DNA of 48,921 nucleotides from Deltaproteobacteria bacterium (GTDB lineage: Bacteria > Desulfobacterota > Desulfobulbia > Desulfobulbales > Desulfobulbaceae), in assembly GCA_024280455.1 (NCBI GenBank), contig JAJRQC010000133.1, positions 1 through 48,921 of the forward strand, written 5' to 3'. The position numbers and the translations under genes are program-made. Every line of letters begins with the position of its first letter. Within the stretch, counting starts at the first letter, position 1. A model generated the notes under the pieces. It was not told the origin of the DNA. It searched no databases and saw only the letters and a program-made list of their open reading frames with translations. Of this stretch, positions 33,308-43,704 are shown in pieces.

Positions 33308-36300
33308 ATGTCACCGTCTCCAGCACTGCCAGCTTCAACCACAACAGAACTTGAATCCATTGTAACCCAGCCCATGGAATACAATCTTGTATTAAAAACC
33401 TGGTTCAAGCCCCAAACACTTAAAAAAGCGCTTGCCCTGCTCCACAAAAAACAGGCCCATCACTTTCTCTTTTTTCGCCATGCCGCCGCCCTGGTCTGTG
33501 AAGACGATATCACGGCCATGGTCAACATTGTCACAGGTACGGGCAAACATAAATTTGTCTTTCGTGACGGATGGTGCAGCCAGTGTGTGGCCGGAAAAAC
33601 AGGACAACACTGCCACCATGTTGCGGCTTTGGCCATGCTGTGCCTCTGTGAATATGAAAAAAAGAACAGGCTGCAACCGGTTACCATGGCCTTTGCCGAC
33701 AGTCACTGGCAAAAAATCGGACACTATCTCAGTGAACGACTGAAACCCGGGCAAACCACCATCACCTGGCATGAAAATGCAGACCACATGCGTCTATCCG
33801 TTCTACAGGAATCCGGGCTTTCCCTGCAAGTCCGCCTGCATAGTGAGGCTGCGGCAGAACTGCAAGGACTGGGCATTACCGATAAAAACAAGCCACCGGC
33901 AAAACAGAAGGATATCCTTGTACCACTTGCACAAGAGCTCGCGCAGAAAACCGCCACGGAAAATGAACGGGCGTTGCTTCAACGAGGCAGCACCTCCAAA
34001 CAAATGCACAATGATCAGTCATGCTGGATGTGGCTGGCCCGTTTCCTTTTTCTACACCTGCCTGCTGAAGACATCTCCCTTTCCCTTCATGATTCAGGCC
34101 GATTTATGCTCCGTCCTTCCGGACAAACGGAGCTGTTTGAGCTCCTTCTTGCCCGCCATCACAGCTGGGAACTACTGCGTCAACTGGATCCGGAGTCGTA
34201 CGGGTTCTGCCTCCTGCCGCCGGCCCAACAGTTCAACCGGGTTCAATTCAATGACGACGGCAATACTATCGTGGTTGAAAACCGGTGCCGACTTAGTGAT
34301 GGGACAAGGCATAATCTGGCAACTCTTGAAAAGCAGCGTTACGGCAGCCGTTATTTTCTGAATAATTCATTTTTCACTCTGGCGCCTGTGCCACCTGAAG
34401 AACGCATTGATGAAGAGGAAAAAAAAGTGTTGTCTCTTTTTTCTCTGCCGGCTCTAACCGAAAAAAAAAACCACCGGTTTTACGGTCTCCTCCAATGCGA
34501 TCCCCGATTTTCTCAAACGCAACAAACAGGCTCTGCGGGCTGATCGCCATCAGGTTGAAACGGGAATTCTAGAGTTGAAAGTGGTCAACGAGCCGGAATC
34601 ACTACAGCTGACCGACTTTCAGGAGGACGTAGACTGGTGCTACCTGGCAGGATATTACGAGCTGGGCAACCAGCAAATTGATTTTACCGATATTCTCGAG
34701 GCAACTGCCGACAAACAGCAATATATTGCCGGCCGTCAATGGTTTGATCTCCATAACTCACCGCTTGAATGGTTTCACAACCTGGGAAGCGAGCGATTAG
34801 CCGAAAACGGGCTGATTAAACTCACCCGCTCGGAACTCCTCCTGCTCGGCAGTCAGGTTTCCACCCTGAATACGGATGTACAGAAAAAACAACAGGGGCG
34901 AATGCTGTCCTTCCTCCTGGGCAAGGAAAAGGACGAAGACGCGCCACCGCTGGATGCCGAACAGTGCAACCACCTTCGCGACTATCAAGTAAATGGGGTT
35001 AACTGGCTGTTCAGACTGCACAGACACGGTTTGGGCGGCATCCTGGCCGATGACATGGGCCTGGGCAAGACCCACCAGGCACTGGCAATAATTGACCTGA
35101 CGGCTGAAGAATCAGACCGCTTTCTGATTGTCTGCCCGGCTGCTGTGCTCTATCACTGGCCGGAAAAGCAACAGACCTTTTTTCCCCACCTGAGCATGAG
35201 CGTCTATCATGGGCCACAACGTGACCTGAAACAAGCGCTGGCAAGCCGAATAATCGTGACGACCTATGGCATTCTGCGTCAGGATATCGACGAGCTCGGA
35301 CTGATAAAATTCAAGCTGGTCATCTTTGATGAGATGCATCACTTAAAGAACAAGAAAACATCAACCTTTAAGGCGGCGGGACTGTTACTCGCCGGGACCA
35401 CATTCGGTCTGACCGGTACCCCGGTGGAAAACAACATCCAGGAGCTGGAAACCCTGCTCACCATCTGCCTGCCTGACCTTTTTCTATCTTCCCGGATCCA
35501 CCATATGTTCAAGGGTGCCGAGACCAGCGAAGAGCGGCAAATGGTGCAGCGTATCGTTGCCCCCTTTATCCTGCGCCGTACCAGAAAGCAGGTACTGAAG
35601 GAACTTCCCGCACTCAGCGAAGATATCCGGCTTTGCGAACTCAGCGATGACCAGGTCGCCGCGTATCGGCAGGCCGTGGAACAGGCAACCGAGGTCGTCG
35701 ATGAGCTAATGGGTGAGGCCCCCTTATCAAATTACACCCATATTCTGACCACGATTATCCGGCTCAAGCAGATCTGCAATCATCTCTGCCAGCTTGAACA
35801 GTGTACGGATTGGACAATGTACCGAAGCGGAAAATGGGACGAATTTACCCGTCTGCTCCGGCAATGCCTGCAATCAAAATTGAAAGTTGTGGTCTTCAGC
35901 CAGTTCACCACCATGCTCGATATCATTGAGGCCTGGCTCCATGACAAAAAAATTGATCACGTCAGCCTGCGCGGCAAGGTCAGCGCCAAGGAACGAAGCA
36001 AACGCATTAAACGATTTAACGGGGTTAAAAAATGCAGGGTGTGCTGCGCCAGCCTGCTTGCCGGAGGCACCGGCATTGATCTGACCGGCGCCCAGGTTGT
36101 CATCCATTTCGACCGCTGGTGGAATCCGGCCAAAGAGGAACAGGCAACCGCCCGGGTGCATCGCATGGGACAACGCCACCCGGTACAGGTATACAAACTG
36201 GTTACTGTCGGAACCTTAGAAGAAAAAATCCACGGCCTGATTGAGCAGAAACGGGCTCTGGCGGCTGAACTGATCGTTGAGGACGACGGTTCTATCTTAA

Positions 36301-36347
36301 AGACCCTGAGCCGGAAAGAACTGGCCGGCTTGTTCCGTTACGGTTGA
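33308..36347 (+). CDS. SWIM-SNF2 helicase, frame-shifted at an A10 run
   Basis: Two frames together encode one SNF2-type protein of about 1012 residues. The N-terminal part (33308 to about 34466) holds a SWIM-like zinc finger, C90-x2-C93-x8-C102-x-H104. At AAAAAAAAAA (34461-34470) the frame must move by +1 to continue as TEKKTTGFTVSSNAIPDF and then the ATPase. The helicase part has ADDMGLGKT (motif I), DEMH (II), LTGTPVENN (III), CCASLLAGGTGIDLTGA (V) and QATARVHRMGQ (VI). Both halves are free of other stops, so either polymerase slippage on the A run restores the frame in part of the transcripts, the sequence has an error, or this is a recent mutation. The stop is 8 bases ahead of jetA's ATG, so it is part of the Wadjet operon. 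A remodeller/translocase role in DNA defence is inferred. Confidence 0.85.
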
Positions 36348-36355
36348 CAACACCC

Positions 36356-37789
36356 ATGGATCACGATTATCTCCTTGAGCTCAAACGCAGCCATCCGGCC
36401 CTGCGGCTGCTCGCTGCCGACACCGCCCCTCTTGTCCTGGGGTTTCTTTTTCGGGTCTTTGTCAAACCTAATCGGCGCGGCATCGGCCACGGTGAACTGG
36501 AATCCCTGCTCAATGACTACCTGTTCGGCCTGCACCGAATCCATGGTGAGGAACACTATCCCCGTACTGGAGGCCAGTATCTTGAGGTCTGGGCCGATCC
36601 GGGCCGGGGCATCCTGCGCAAATATTACCCTGACCGGGGCGATGAACCCGAATTCGACCTGACCCCTGCTACGGCCCAGGCCATCGACTGGATCCAGGGG
36701 CTGCAGGAACGGCAGTTTGTCGGCACGGAATCCAGACTGCGAATCATTCTTGATCTGCTCAGGGAAATCATCCAGGAGACAGAGCAGGATCCGAAAGCTG
36801 TAATCCATGATCTGGAAGTACAAAAGCAGGAAATTGAAAACAAAATAGCCTCCATCCAGGAACATGGCCTCTCCCCCACCGATCCGACCAGGATACGGGA
36901 ACAGTTCTTTCAGGCTGAAGAGACCGCCCGCAGATTGTTAGCTGACTTCCGTCAGGTTGAGTATAACTTCCGAACTCTTGATCGGGAAACCCGGGAACTC
37001 ATTGCCACCAGCGACAAATCAAAAGGTGCCCTGCTTGATGAAATCTTCACAAACCGGGATGTGATCCGGGACTCTGATCAAGGACGCAGCTTTCAGGGAT
37101 TCTGGGAACTGCTGATGACCCCTGCAAGGCAAACAGAACTGCAGGAGATGTTGGCACGGCTCTACCAGTTGGAGGAGATCCTGGCCTTGCATCCGGATCC
37201 GTTCCTGAAGAAAATTCATTTTTCCCTGCTTGAGGCTGGGGAACGAGTCTATAAAACCGCCAACCGGCTGGTTGAGCAGTTACGTCGTTTCCTCGACGAT
37301 CAGGCCTGGCTGGAAAACCGACGCATCATGGATCTTATCAAAATAATCGAAAAACAGGCTATCGAGATCAAAGATTCCATGCCTGCAGATCGTGATTTTA
37401 TTCGCGTTCCCCAACTCAAGCCCCGTCTCGAGCTCCCCATGAGTCGAAACCTGTTTTCACCGCCCCGCTCCATCCGGCTGGAAAGCGCAGAAATCGAAGA
37501 GGGAACAACCGACATTACGGCCGATCTACTCTATGAACAGATCTATGTTGATGAACAGCTGCTCCGCAACCGCATTAACAGACTTCTACAGACCCGCTCC
37601 CAGATCAGTCTCACCCAACTGCTGGAACAGCATCCTCTGGAGCGAGGGCTGGCTGAGCTGGTGGCCTATGTCAACATCGGCACCAAGGAAGGAATAGTGG
37701 ATGAAGAACAGCAGCTGGTTATCACTATCATATTGGAAGGTGGAACCTCTCGACGCATATGGATGCCACGGGTTCTCTTTGTCCGTTGA
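36356..37789 (+). CDS. jetA: Wadjet type I JetA (kleisin-like, DUF3375)
   Basis: About 477 residues, DUF3375 type. The N-terminal winged-helix-like part (LLELKRSHPALRLLAADTAPLVLGFLFRVF) is followed by a long coiled middle (about 130-320) with the family stretch NRDVIRDSDQGRSFQGFWELLMTP. In Wadjet, JetA is the MukF/kleisin-like subunit linking the JetC motors. Start ATG 36356 is chosen; the overlapping TTG at 36344 is less likely. It sits directly after the SNF2 gene, before jetB. Confidence 0.92.
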   Translation: MDHDYLLELKRSHPALRLLAADTAPLVLGFLFRVFVKPNRRGIGHGELESLLNDYLFGLHRIHGEEHYPRTGGQYLEVWADPGRGILRKYYPDRGDEPEFDLTPATAQAIDWIQGLQERQFVGTESRLRIILDLLREIIQETEQDPKAVIHDLEVQKQEIENKIASIQEHGLSPTDPTRIREQFFQAEETARRLLADFRQVEYNFRTLDRETRELIATSDKSKGALLDEIFTNRDVIRDSDQGRSFQGFWELLMTPARQTELQEMLARLYQLEEILALHPDPFLKKIHFSLLEAGERVYKTANRLVEQLRRFLDDQAWLENRRIMDLIKIIEKQAIEIKDSMPADRDFIRVPQLKPRLELPMSRNLFSPPRSIRLESAEIEEGTTDITADLLYEQIYVDEQLLRNRINRLLQTRSQISLTQLLEQHPLERGLAELVAYVNIGTKEGIVDEEQQLVITIILEGGTSRRIWMPRVLFVR

Positions 37790-37914
37790 CAGCCCCTGAC
37801 CCAATGTGTTTCTTTACCGGCTGGTGGAACAGCGTAACGACTTCAAACTTGTACCGCATGCACAACAACCAATAAATAAAGATTATACCGGACGTATTTA
37901 CGGCACCGCAACCA

Positions 37915-38520
37915 ATGGAAACCGAGACCGCCACGCCTCTGCAGCTTGACAGTGAAATATCACTCGTGCTGATCCACATGCTCAAAGGAGTTCTGTACCA
38001 AGACCAGCAGCCGTTGCTCTGGGGGGAACTGCTCCGTTCCATGGCCCCTGTGCGTGAATATTTCGGGCTCATCGGCCTAGAGGTCTTCCTGGATGAATCC
38101 GAGGGGTATGCCTTTCTGCGCCAAAGGGAAGCGCAGAACGATGAGAGCAATCCTCTCCCCAGCCTCATCCACCGACACCGGCTCAGTTACCCCGTCAGCC
38201 TGCTGCTGGTGCTGTTACGAAAAAAGATTGTGGAGCAGGACGCCGGCGGGGGTGAAACACGGCTGATCCTGCCCAGAGAGCAACTGGTTGAGATGGTGCA
38301 GGTTTTTCTCACTGAAACCTCCAACGAGGCCAAGATGATACAAGCCATAAACCAACATATCAATAAACTTGTCGAGTACGGCTTCCTGCGCCGTCTCAAG
38401 GGCAATGAAAACCAGTTTGAAGTTCACCGGATCATCCGTGCCCTGGTCGACGGTCAGTGGCTCGCCGATTTTAACACCAGAATGCAACAGTACAGAGACC
38501 ATGCAGCAACCCTTGCTTAG
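37915..38520 (+). CDS. jetB: Wadjet type I JetB (MukE/KITE-like, DUF4194)
   Basis: A 201-residue protein of the DUF4194 type: ISLVLIHMLKGVLYQDQQPL, ESEGYAFLRQ and LSYPVSLLLVLLRKKIVEQDA match the family. It is predicted to form winged-helix dimers that bind JetA. A 125-base spacer separates it from jetA, longer than usual in this compact operon, with no gene seen inside. It overlaps the start of jetC by 20 bases. Confidence 0.92.
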   Translation: METETATPLQLDSEISLVLIHMLKGVLYQDQQPLLWGELLRSMAPVREYFGLIGLEVFLDESEGYAFLRQREAQNDESNPLPSLIHRHRLSYPVSLLLVLLRKKIVEQDAGGGETRLILPREQLVEMVQVFLTETSNEAKMIQAINQHINKLVEYGFLRRLKGNENQFEVHRIIRALVDGQWLADFNTRMQQYRDHAATLA

Positions 38521-41500
38521 CTTTGCCACCTCGGATACCGAGGCAGGGTTCCGACTGGCCGGACTTGAACTGTATAACTGGGGAACCTTTCACCGCAAGG
38601 TGTGGTCCATTGAACCCGGCGGCCATAACGGTCTGCTCACCGGTGATATCGGCTCCGGCAAGTCCACCATTGTCGACGCCCTCCTAACCCTGCTGGTTCC
38701 TCAGCAAAAACTGATTTATAACAAGGCGGCAGGTGCGGAAAGCCGGGAACGGACCCTGCGCTCCTACGTTCGCGGTGAATATAAAAGTGAAAAAGATGAT
38801 CTCACCCAGGGGGCCAAAGCGGTCTGCCTGCGTAATGAAGGTCAATATACCGTTCTCCTGGCCAAGTTCAGCAACATTGGCTATGGCCAGGAAATAACCC
38901 TGGCCCAGGTTTTTCATCTCAAAGACGACCAGTCCGTGCCGGACCGATTTTTTGTGGTCGCCGAGTGTACACTCTCCGTCAGAAGGGACTTTACCGGTTT
39001 CGGCAACGACCTGACCGGATTACGGAAGCAGCTGCGCTCTAAGGAAAAGATACAGTTATTCACCTCGTTTAAGGAGTATTCACTCCGCTTTCGACACCTG
39101 TTCGGTATTCAAAACAGTCAGGCCTTAAACCTGTTTTACCAGACAGTGTCCATGAAATCCGTCGGCAACCTGACGGATTTCGTCCGCCTGCATATGCTGG
39201 AGCAAAACGATATCCAGGCCCAGGTCGATGAACTGCGGGTTAATTTCGACAACCTGACCCGGGCTCATGAGGCTGTACGCAAGGCCAGAAAACGAATCGA
39301 GGAACTGGGGCCGCTCTGCGCAGACCTGACCAGACTGAACGGTACCATAGAAAAGCTCAACAGTCTGCGCAGTTGTCGAAATGGACTTGAAGACTATTTC
39401 AAGTCCATTCGGGTCGAACTGCTGGACACCAGGATCAAAGGACTCAATGGAATAATGACCCGGCTTGCAGGCCGGCTCACGACACTGGAACGTGAACTCA
39501 GCTCCCTGCGTGATGATGAAACAGCGCTGCATGCAGCCATAAATGAGCATGGCGGCAGTCGCCTGGAAGAACTGGCCCGGGAAATTGCCCGCCTGGATCT
39601 AGATATCAAAACCGCAAGAAAAACGTCTACCCGCTTTAATGAACTGAGCAAAGGTCTTGACTTAAATCAGGTTTCCGGACAGGAACAGTTTCATGAACGC
39701 CGACAGGAGGCTACAGCCCTTCTCCACCGCCTGGAAAACGAGCTGGAGACCTTGGACCTGCAACGGGTGGATCTAGGGGTTGCCGTCCGCAACCTGAACG
39801 AGCAGCACCAGGAGCTTGTACGCGAGATCACCTCACTTGAGAGCCGTACCTCCAACATTCCATCCCGCGTTCTGGTCGTCCGCACCAGGATGGCCCAGGT
39901 TCTGGAACTGGACGAACATGACCTGCCCTTTGCCGGTGAACTGCTGCAGGTGGCCGAGAAAGACCAGGCCTGGGAAGGGGCCGTTGAAAGGGTTCTGCAC
40001 AGCTTCGGGCTCTCCCTGCTGGTAGAGACCTCTCTGTACGCCCGGGTCAGCCGCTATGTGGACAAGACCAATCTGCGCGGCAGACTGGTGTACTTCAAAG
40101 TCGGCGAGGTACGGCAGACCGCCGGACGCGATTCGGATTCCCGTCTCCTCTACAACAAGGTCCGGGCCAAACCGGATTCCTGCTTCTATGAGTGGCTGGA
40201 TCACGAACTCTGCCACCGCTTTGATTACCAATGCTGCGACTCCATGGAATCTTTTCAACGGGTGCACAAGGGGTTGACCATCCAGGGACAGGTCAAAACC
40301 GGCGGTCGCCGCCATGAAAAGGATGACCGAAGCCGCCTGGACGACAGGAGTCGTTTTGTACTTGGCTGGACCAATACAGAAAAAATCCAGACCCTGAAAC
40401 ACCAGCTGAAGCAACTTGAGCAACAAGAACACGACCTGACCGGCCAGGCAGCAGTATTGGAAAAAAAGCGGCAACGGTTGACGACTGACCGGGACAACTG
40501 TCGCGACCTCCTGCAGATGGATGTTTTTTATGCCCTTGACTGGCAGACTCCAGCCCGGCGACAGGCTGAGCTCCAGGAAGAACAAAGGCAAATGGAACAT
40601 AATTCAGATATTCTGCTCTCTTTGCGCAGCCGTCTTGATGACACCTGCAGGCTCATCCAAGAAAAAGATGCGGAACGCTCCGGCCTGCAGGGTGAGCTCG
40701 GCGGCAAAAAAAACGAACTGCAGAGCCACGAGACGGATCTCTCTACAATGGAGGAGTTTCGTACATTCCGTACCGATCCGGCAAGGGAACCTCTGATTGC
40801 GCAACTTGCGGACTTCCAACATCAGGTGCTGGCGGAGAAACGACTTGACCTGCGTACCCTGGAACAGGATCAAACCAGGATGCGTGAACATCTACAGCGG
40901 TTGATCGACAATACGGAAAAACGCCGCAAGGATCGGGAAAACGCGCTCATCAAAAAAATGAGTGCCTTCTGCAACAACTGGCCGGCAGAGACTGCGGAGC
41001 TGGATATTTCCGTAGAGGCCGGGCCAGCTTTCAGGCAAATGCTGGACACCCTGAAAAAAGAGGACCTCCCTCGACACGAGGCCCGGTTCAAAGAGCTGCT
41101 CAACGAGGGCACCATCAACTCCATTGCCCTGTTCCAGGGCCAGCTCGAGCGGGAATGCGATGATATCGAAGCCAAAATTCAGGCCATTAACCGCTCCCTG
41201 CGGGAAACGGAATACAATCCGGGCACCTATATTGAATTGCGGGCCGAACGTACTCTGGACGCTGATATCCGACGATTTCGGGAAGAACTCAAGCAGTGTC
41301 TGGCCCACTCTCTAGGTAATGAGGAGCTCTACAACGAGCAACGCTTCATGCGGGTTCAGGAGGTGATCAGTCGTTTTAACGGCCGGGAAGGCATGGTGGA
41401 TGTGGATCGGCGCTGGACAGCCAAGGTGACCGATGTCCGTAACTGGTTTATCTTCTCGGCCATGGAACGTTGGCGGGAGGATGACTCGGAAAAAGAATAC

Positions 41501-41875
41501 TACTCCGGTTCCGCCGGAAAATCAGGCGGCCAAAAAGAAAAACTGGCCTATACCATCCTGGCCTCGGCCCTGGCCTACCAGTTCGGCCTGGAATGGGGCG
41601 AGGTTAAATCACGCTCCTTTCGCTTCGTAGTCATTGATGAGGCCTTCGGTCGCGGCTCAGACGAGTCCACCCGCTACGGCCTGGAGTTGTTTAAGCGCCT
41701 CAACCTCCAGCTCTTGATTGTTACCCCGCTGCAGAAGATCCATGTGATTGAAAACTATATTCGCTCGGTTCACTTCATCCACAACGTCGACGGCCGGGAC
41801 TCCCAGATCCGTAACCTGACCATTGAGGAGTACAGGGAAGAAAAAAAGAAACGGATGGAGAAAAGCCATGAATAA
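38501..41875 (+). CDS. jetC: Wadjet type I JetC (SMC-like motor ATPase)
   Basis: About 1124 residues with SMC architecture. The Walker A is GDIGSGKST (48-56), long coiled coils span about 250-460 and 660-960 around a hinge-like part, and the C-terminal head holds SGSAGKSGGQKEKLAYTILA (signature) and FRFVVIDEAFGRGSDES (Walker B). It powers loop extrusion of DNA so that JetD can cut circular plasmids. The upstream extension of the frame to 38369 lies inside jetB and is not coding in this frame; ATG 38501 fits the conserved FRLAGLELYNWGTFH start. Confidence 0.94.
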   Translation: MQQPLLSFATSDTEAGFRLAGLELYNWGTFHRKVWSIEPGGHNGLLTGDIGSGKSTIVDALLTLLVPQQKLIYNKAAGAESRERTLRSYVRGEYKSEKDDLTQGAKAVCLRNEGQYTVLLAKFSNIGYGQEITLAQVFHLKDDQSVPDRFFVVAECTLSVRRDFTGFGNDLTGLRKQLRSKEKIQLFTSFKEYSLRFRHLFGIQNSQALNLFYQTVSMKSVGNLTDFVRLHMLEQNDIQAQVDELRVNFDNLTRAHEAVRKARKRIEELGPLCADLTRLNGTIEKLNSLRSCRNGLEDYFKSIRVELLDTRIKGLNGIMTRLAGRLTTLERELSSLRDDETALHAAINEHGGSRLEELAREIARLDLDIKTARKTSTRFNELSKGLDLNQVSGQEQFHERRQEATALLHRLENELETLDLQRVDLGVAVRNLNEQHQELVREITSLESRTSNIPSRVLVVRTRMAQVLELDEHDLPFAGELLQVAEKDQAWEGAVERVLHSFGLSLLVETSLYARVSRYVDKTNLRGRLVYFKVGEVRQTAGRDSDSRLLYNKVRAKPDSCFYEWLDHELCHRFDYQCCDSMESFQRVHKGLTIQGQVKTGGRRHEKDDRSRLDDRSRFVLGWTNTEKIQTLKHQLKQLEQQEHDLTGQAAVLEKKRQRLTTDRDNCRDLLQMDVFYALDWQTPARRQAELQEEQRQMEHNSDILLSLRSRLDDTCRLIQEKDAERSGLQGELGGKKNELQSHETDLSTMEEFRTFRTDPAREPLIAQLADFQHQVLAEKRLDLRTLEQDQTRMREHLQRLIDNTEKRRKDRENALIKKMSAFCNNWPAETAELDISVEAGPAFRQMLDTLKKEDLPRHEARFKELLNEGTINSIALFQGQLERECDDIEAKIQAINRSLRETEYNPGTYIELRAERTLDADIRRFREELKQCLAHSLGNEELYNEQRFMRVQEVISRFNGREGMVDVDRRWTAKVTDVRNWFIFSAMERWREDDSEKEYYSGSAGKSGGQKEKLAYTILASALAYQFGLEWGEVKSRSFRFVVIDEAFGRGSDESTRYGLELFKRLNLQLLIVTPLQKIHVIENYIRSVHFIHNVDGRDSQIRNLTIEEYREEKKKRMEKSHE

Positions 41876-41889
41876 TACAAAGTGTTTTC

Positions 41890-43080
41890 ATGCTCAGCCC
41901 TGAACAAATCAGAAAAAAAACTCTCCGGCACTGGGACAGCGGCAGATTCCTGCGGGCCGAAGTCTGCAGCGATGATTTTTTTCCACTTCGTATTCCCTGG
42001 GGCAAACCAGGGGCCAGGCAGATCAGCGAAGACTTTACCGCCATCTGCAAGCGTATTCAGCAACTGCAACTCCACAGCGGCCCGGACAACATGGGCTATA
42101 CCATCCAGTGGCAGCAGATCAAACACCGCCGACTGGGTGACCAGAAGATACCGGCAGCTGTTCTCTTTAACCGAGCCGGATTCCTCCGTTGTATAGGCAA
42201 AAAGGAGCAGTACAAACGGTTTCTTGTCGACCTTGACCTTATCGTCAGCCGGGAACCGGAGCTGAAGCAATGGCTGCGTAACAATCCACTCCTAGTCGTG
42301 CTCCATGCCGGGTTCTGGCAGCAGCTGCTGGCCGTTGTCCATTACTTCAAAAAACACCCGAAACCAAAATTTTTCATTCGCCAGCTCGACATCCCCGGTA
42401 TTGACACCAAGTTCATAGAGGGTCATAAAAAAATTCTAGCCTCCCTGCTGGATGCGGTTTTACCAAAAACTGCCGTTGACCTTGAGGTAACAGGCCTGAC
42501 CGCGCACGGTTTTGAACGCCGTTTCGGCCTGCGTCACGATCAGCCCCTGATCCGGCTGCGCTATCTAGACCGCACACTTGCTCCAAAACCGGCACTGGTT
42601 GACCTGACCCTCCCTCTGCCTGGATTTCATGACCTATCCCCTGGTTGCCGAAGGGTGTTTATAACGGAAAACAAAATAAACGGTCTCAGTTTTCCCAACC
42701 TTACCGACGCAATCGTCATCTTCGGGCTGGGCTACGGAGTACAGGCGCTGACCGAGGTGCCCTGGCTTGCAGATTGTGAGATCTACTACTGGGGAGACAT
42801 CGACACCCACGGCTTTTCCATCCTCTCCCTGGTCCGCTCCTTCCTACCTCAAACCCGGTCATTTCTCATGGATCGTTCAACCCTGATGACCTACAGGAAA
42901 CTCTGGGTTCGAGAAGAAGAGCATAAACGATGTCGCGATCAACTGCACCATCTCAACGTTGAAGAGCAATCTCTGTATGAGGATCTGCGAGCTGATGTTC
43001 CGGGAAAAAATGTCCGCCTCGAACAGGAACGCATCAGTTATTCCCACCTCTGCGACATAATCAGGCAACTAGCAGTATGA
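41890..43080 (+). CDS. jetD: Wadjet type I JetD (Toprim nuclease, DUF3322-DUF2220)
   Basis: A 396-residue protein. The N-terminal ~190 residues match DUF3322 (FFPLRIPWGKPGARQISEDF). The C-terminal part is the Toprim-like DUF2220 nuclease domain with the invariant glutamate at ITENKIN (E260) and YYWGDIDTHG (D303, D305). JetD cleaves the plasmid once JetABC has extruded it. It follows jetC by 14 bases, closing the operon. Confidence 0.93.
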   Translation: MLSPEQIRKKTLRHWDSGRFLRAEVCSDDFFPLRIPWGKPGARQISEDFTAICKRIQQLQLHSGPDNMGYTIQWQQIKHRRLGDQKIPAAVLFNRAGFLRCIGKKEQYKRFLVDLDLIVSREPELKQWLRNNPLLVVLHAGFWQQLLAVVHYFKKHPKPKFFIRQLDIPGIDTKFIEGHKKILASLLDAVLPKTAVDLEVTGLTAHGFERRFGLRHDQPLIRLRYLDRTLAPKPALVDLTLPLPGFHDLSPGCRRVFITENKINGLSFPNLTDAIVIFGLGYGVQALTEVPWLADCEIYYWGDIDTHGFSILSLVRSFLPQTRSFLMDRSTLMTYRKLWVREEEHKRCRDQLHHLNVEEQSLYEDLRADVPGKNVRLEQERISYSHLCDIIRQLAV

Positions 43081-43376
43081 TAAGAAGAATAACCGCATCC
43101 CCTTCCGGAATGGCCGTGGCAGAAATTTCGGTAATCCATTGGCTGAAGGTCAGCTCTGTGATACATTAAGATTATTCTTTAACATATTCATTCTTCCCTT
43201 CTCTCCAAAGCACACTGTTTTTCACACGCAACCTTGTGCTCGATCAAGGAGAAAAGATGGCGGTTCCTACAGACAGGAGTAGCCCATAGAAGGGGAAGAG
43301 GGGAAGACAGGAAAAATATCTATCGAAAAAATCCGCCGAACACATAGAAGAGGTGCCTATGCAGGGTGAGGAGTTT
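43081..43376. other. Intergenic region after the Wadjet operon
   Basis: No gene-sized frame. A 10-codon open frame (43257-43289) does follow an AAGGAG, but nothing shows it is translated for a purpose. No terminator hairpin is clear. Confidence 0.5.
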
Positions 43377-43673
43377 ATGATCAAACGGGCCGAATACCGG
43401 AAGGCCAAAGAAGCTGATCTGTTTAAGCGGGTCATTGGCTGGGCTCGTGAAGACAGCGATGACATCGTGGTTGAAATCATAGAACGAGCCTTTGCCGACG
43501 ACAATGCTGAACATTGGCTGACCATCCACCCCACCAGTTCCTTTTCCGGTCTCACCGGCTACTACATGGAAATCGTGGCCGAAGAAAAAGAACTCACCGG
43601 CAATGAACGCCGCCTGCTGGCCATGAGGATTGAGGAATACAGTAAAAGATTTTTGAAAGGATCAAGCGTTTAA
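43377..43673 (+). CDS. Hypothetical protein, ~98 residues
   Basis: A small, charged, helical protein with no signal peptide, starting MIKRAEYRKAKEADLFKRV; GAGGAG sits 4 bases upstream of the ATG at 43377. The longer frame to 43353 uses GTG and has no such site. Possibly a leftover of the defence island or an unrelated small protein; no domain recognised. It converges with der. Confidence 0.55.
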   Translation: MIKRAEYRKAKEADLFKRVIGWAREDSDDIVVEIIERAFADDNAEHWLTIHPTSSFSGLTGYYMEIVAEEKELTGNERRLLAMRIEEYSKRFLKGSSV

Positions 43674-43704
43674 ACGTTTTTTTTGTTTATCATTTGCACA
43701 CTTT

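Noticed and set aside
33308-36347. Two independent genes (zinc-finger protein and SNF2 helicase)
   Set aside because: The second frame is open back past its TTG start into the A10 tract, and that upstream part joins smoothly onto the first protein.
43257-43289. 10-codon leader peptide ahead of the gene at 43377
   Set aside because: It has an AAGGAG upstream but no regulatory codon pattern and no attenuator hairpin.
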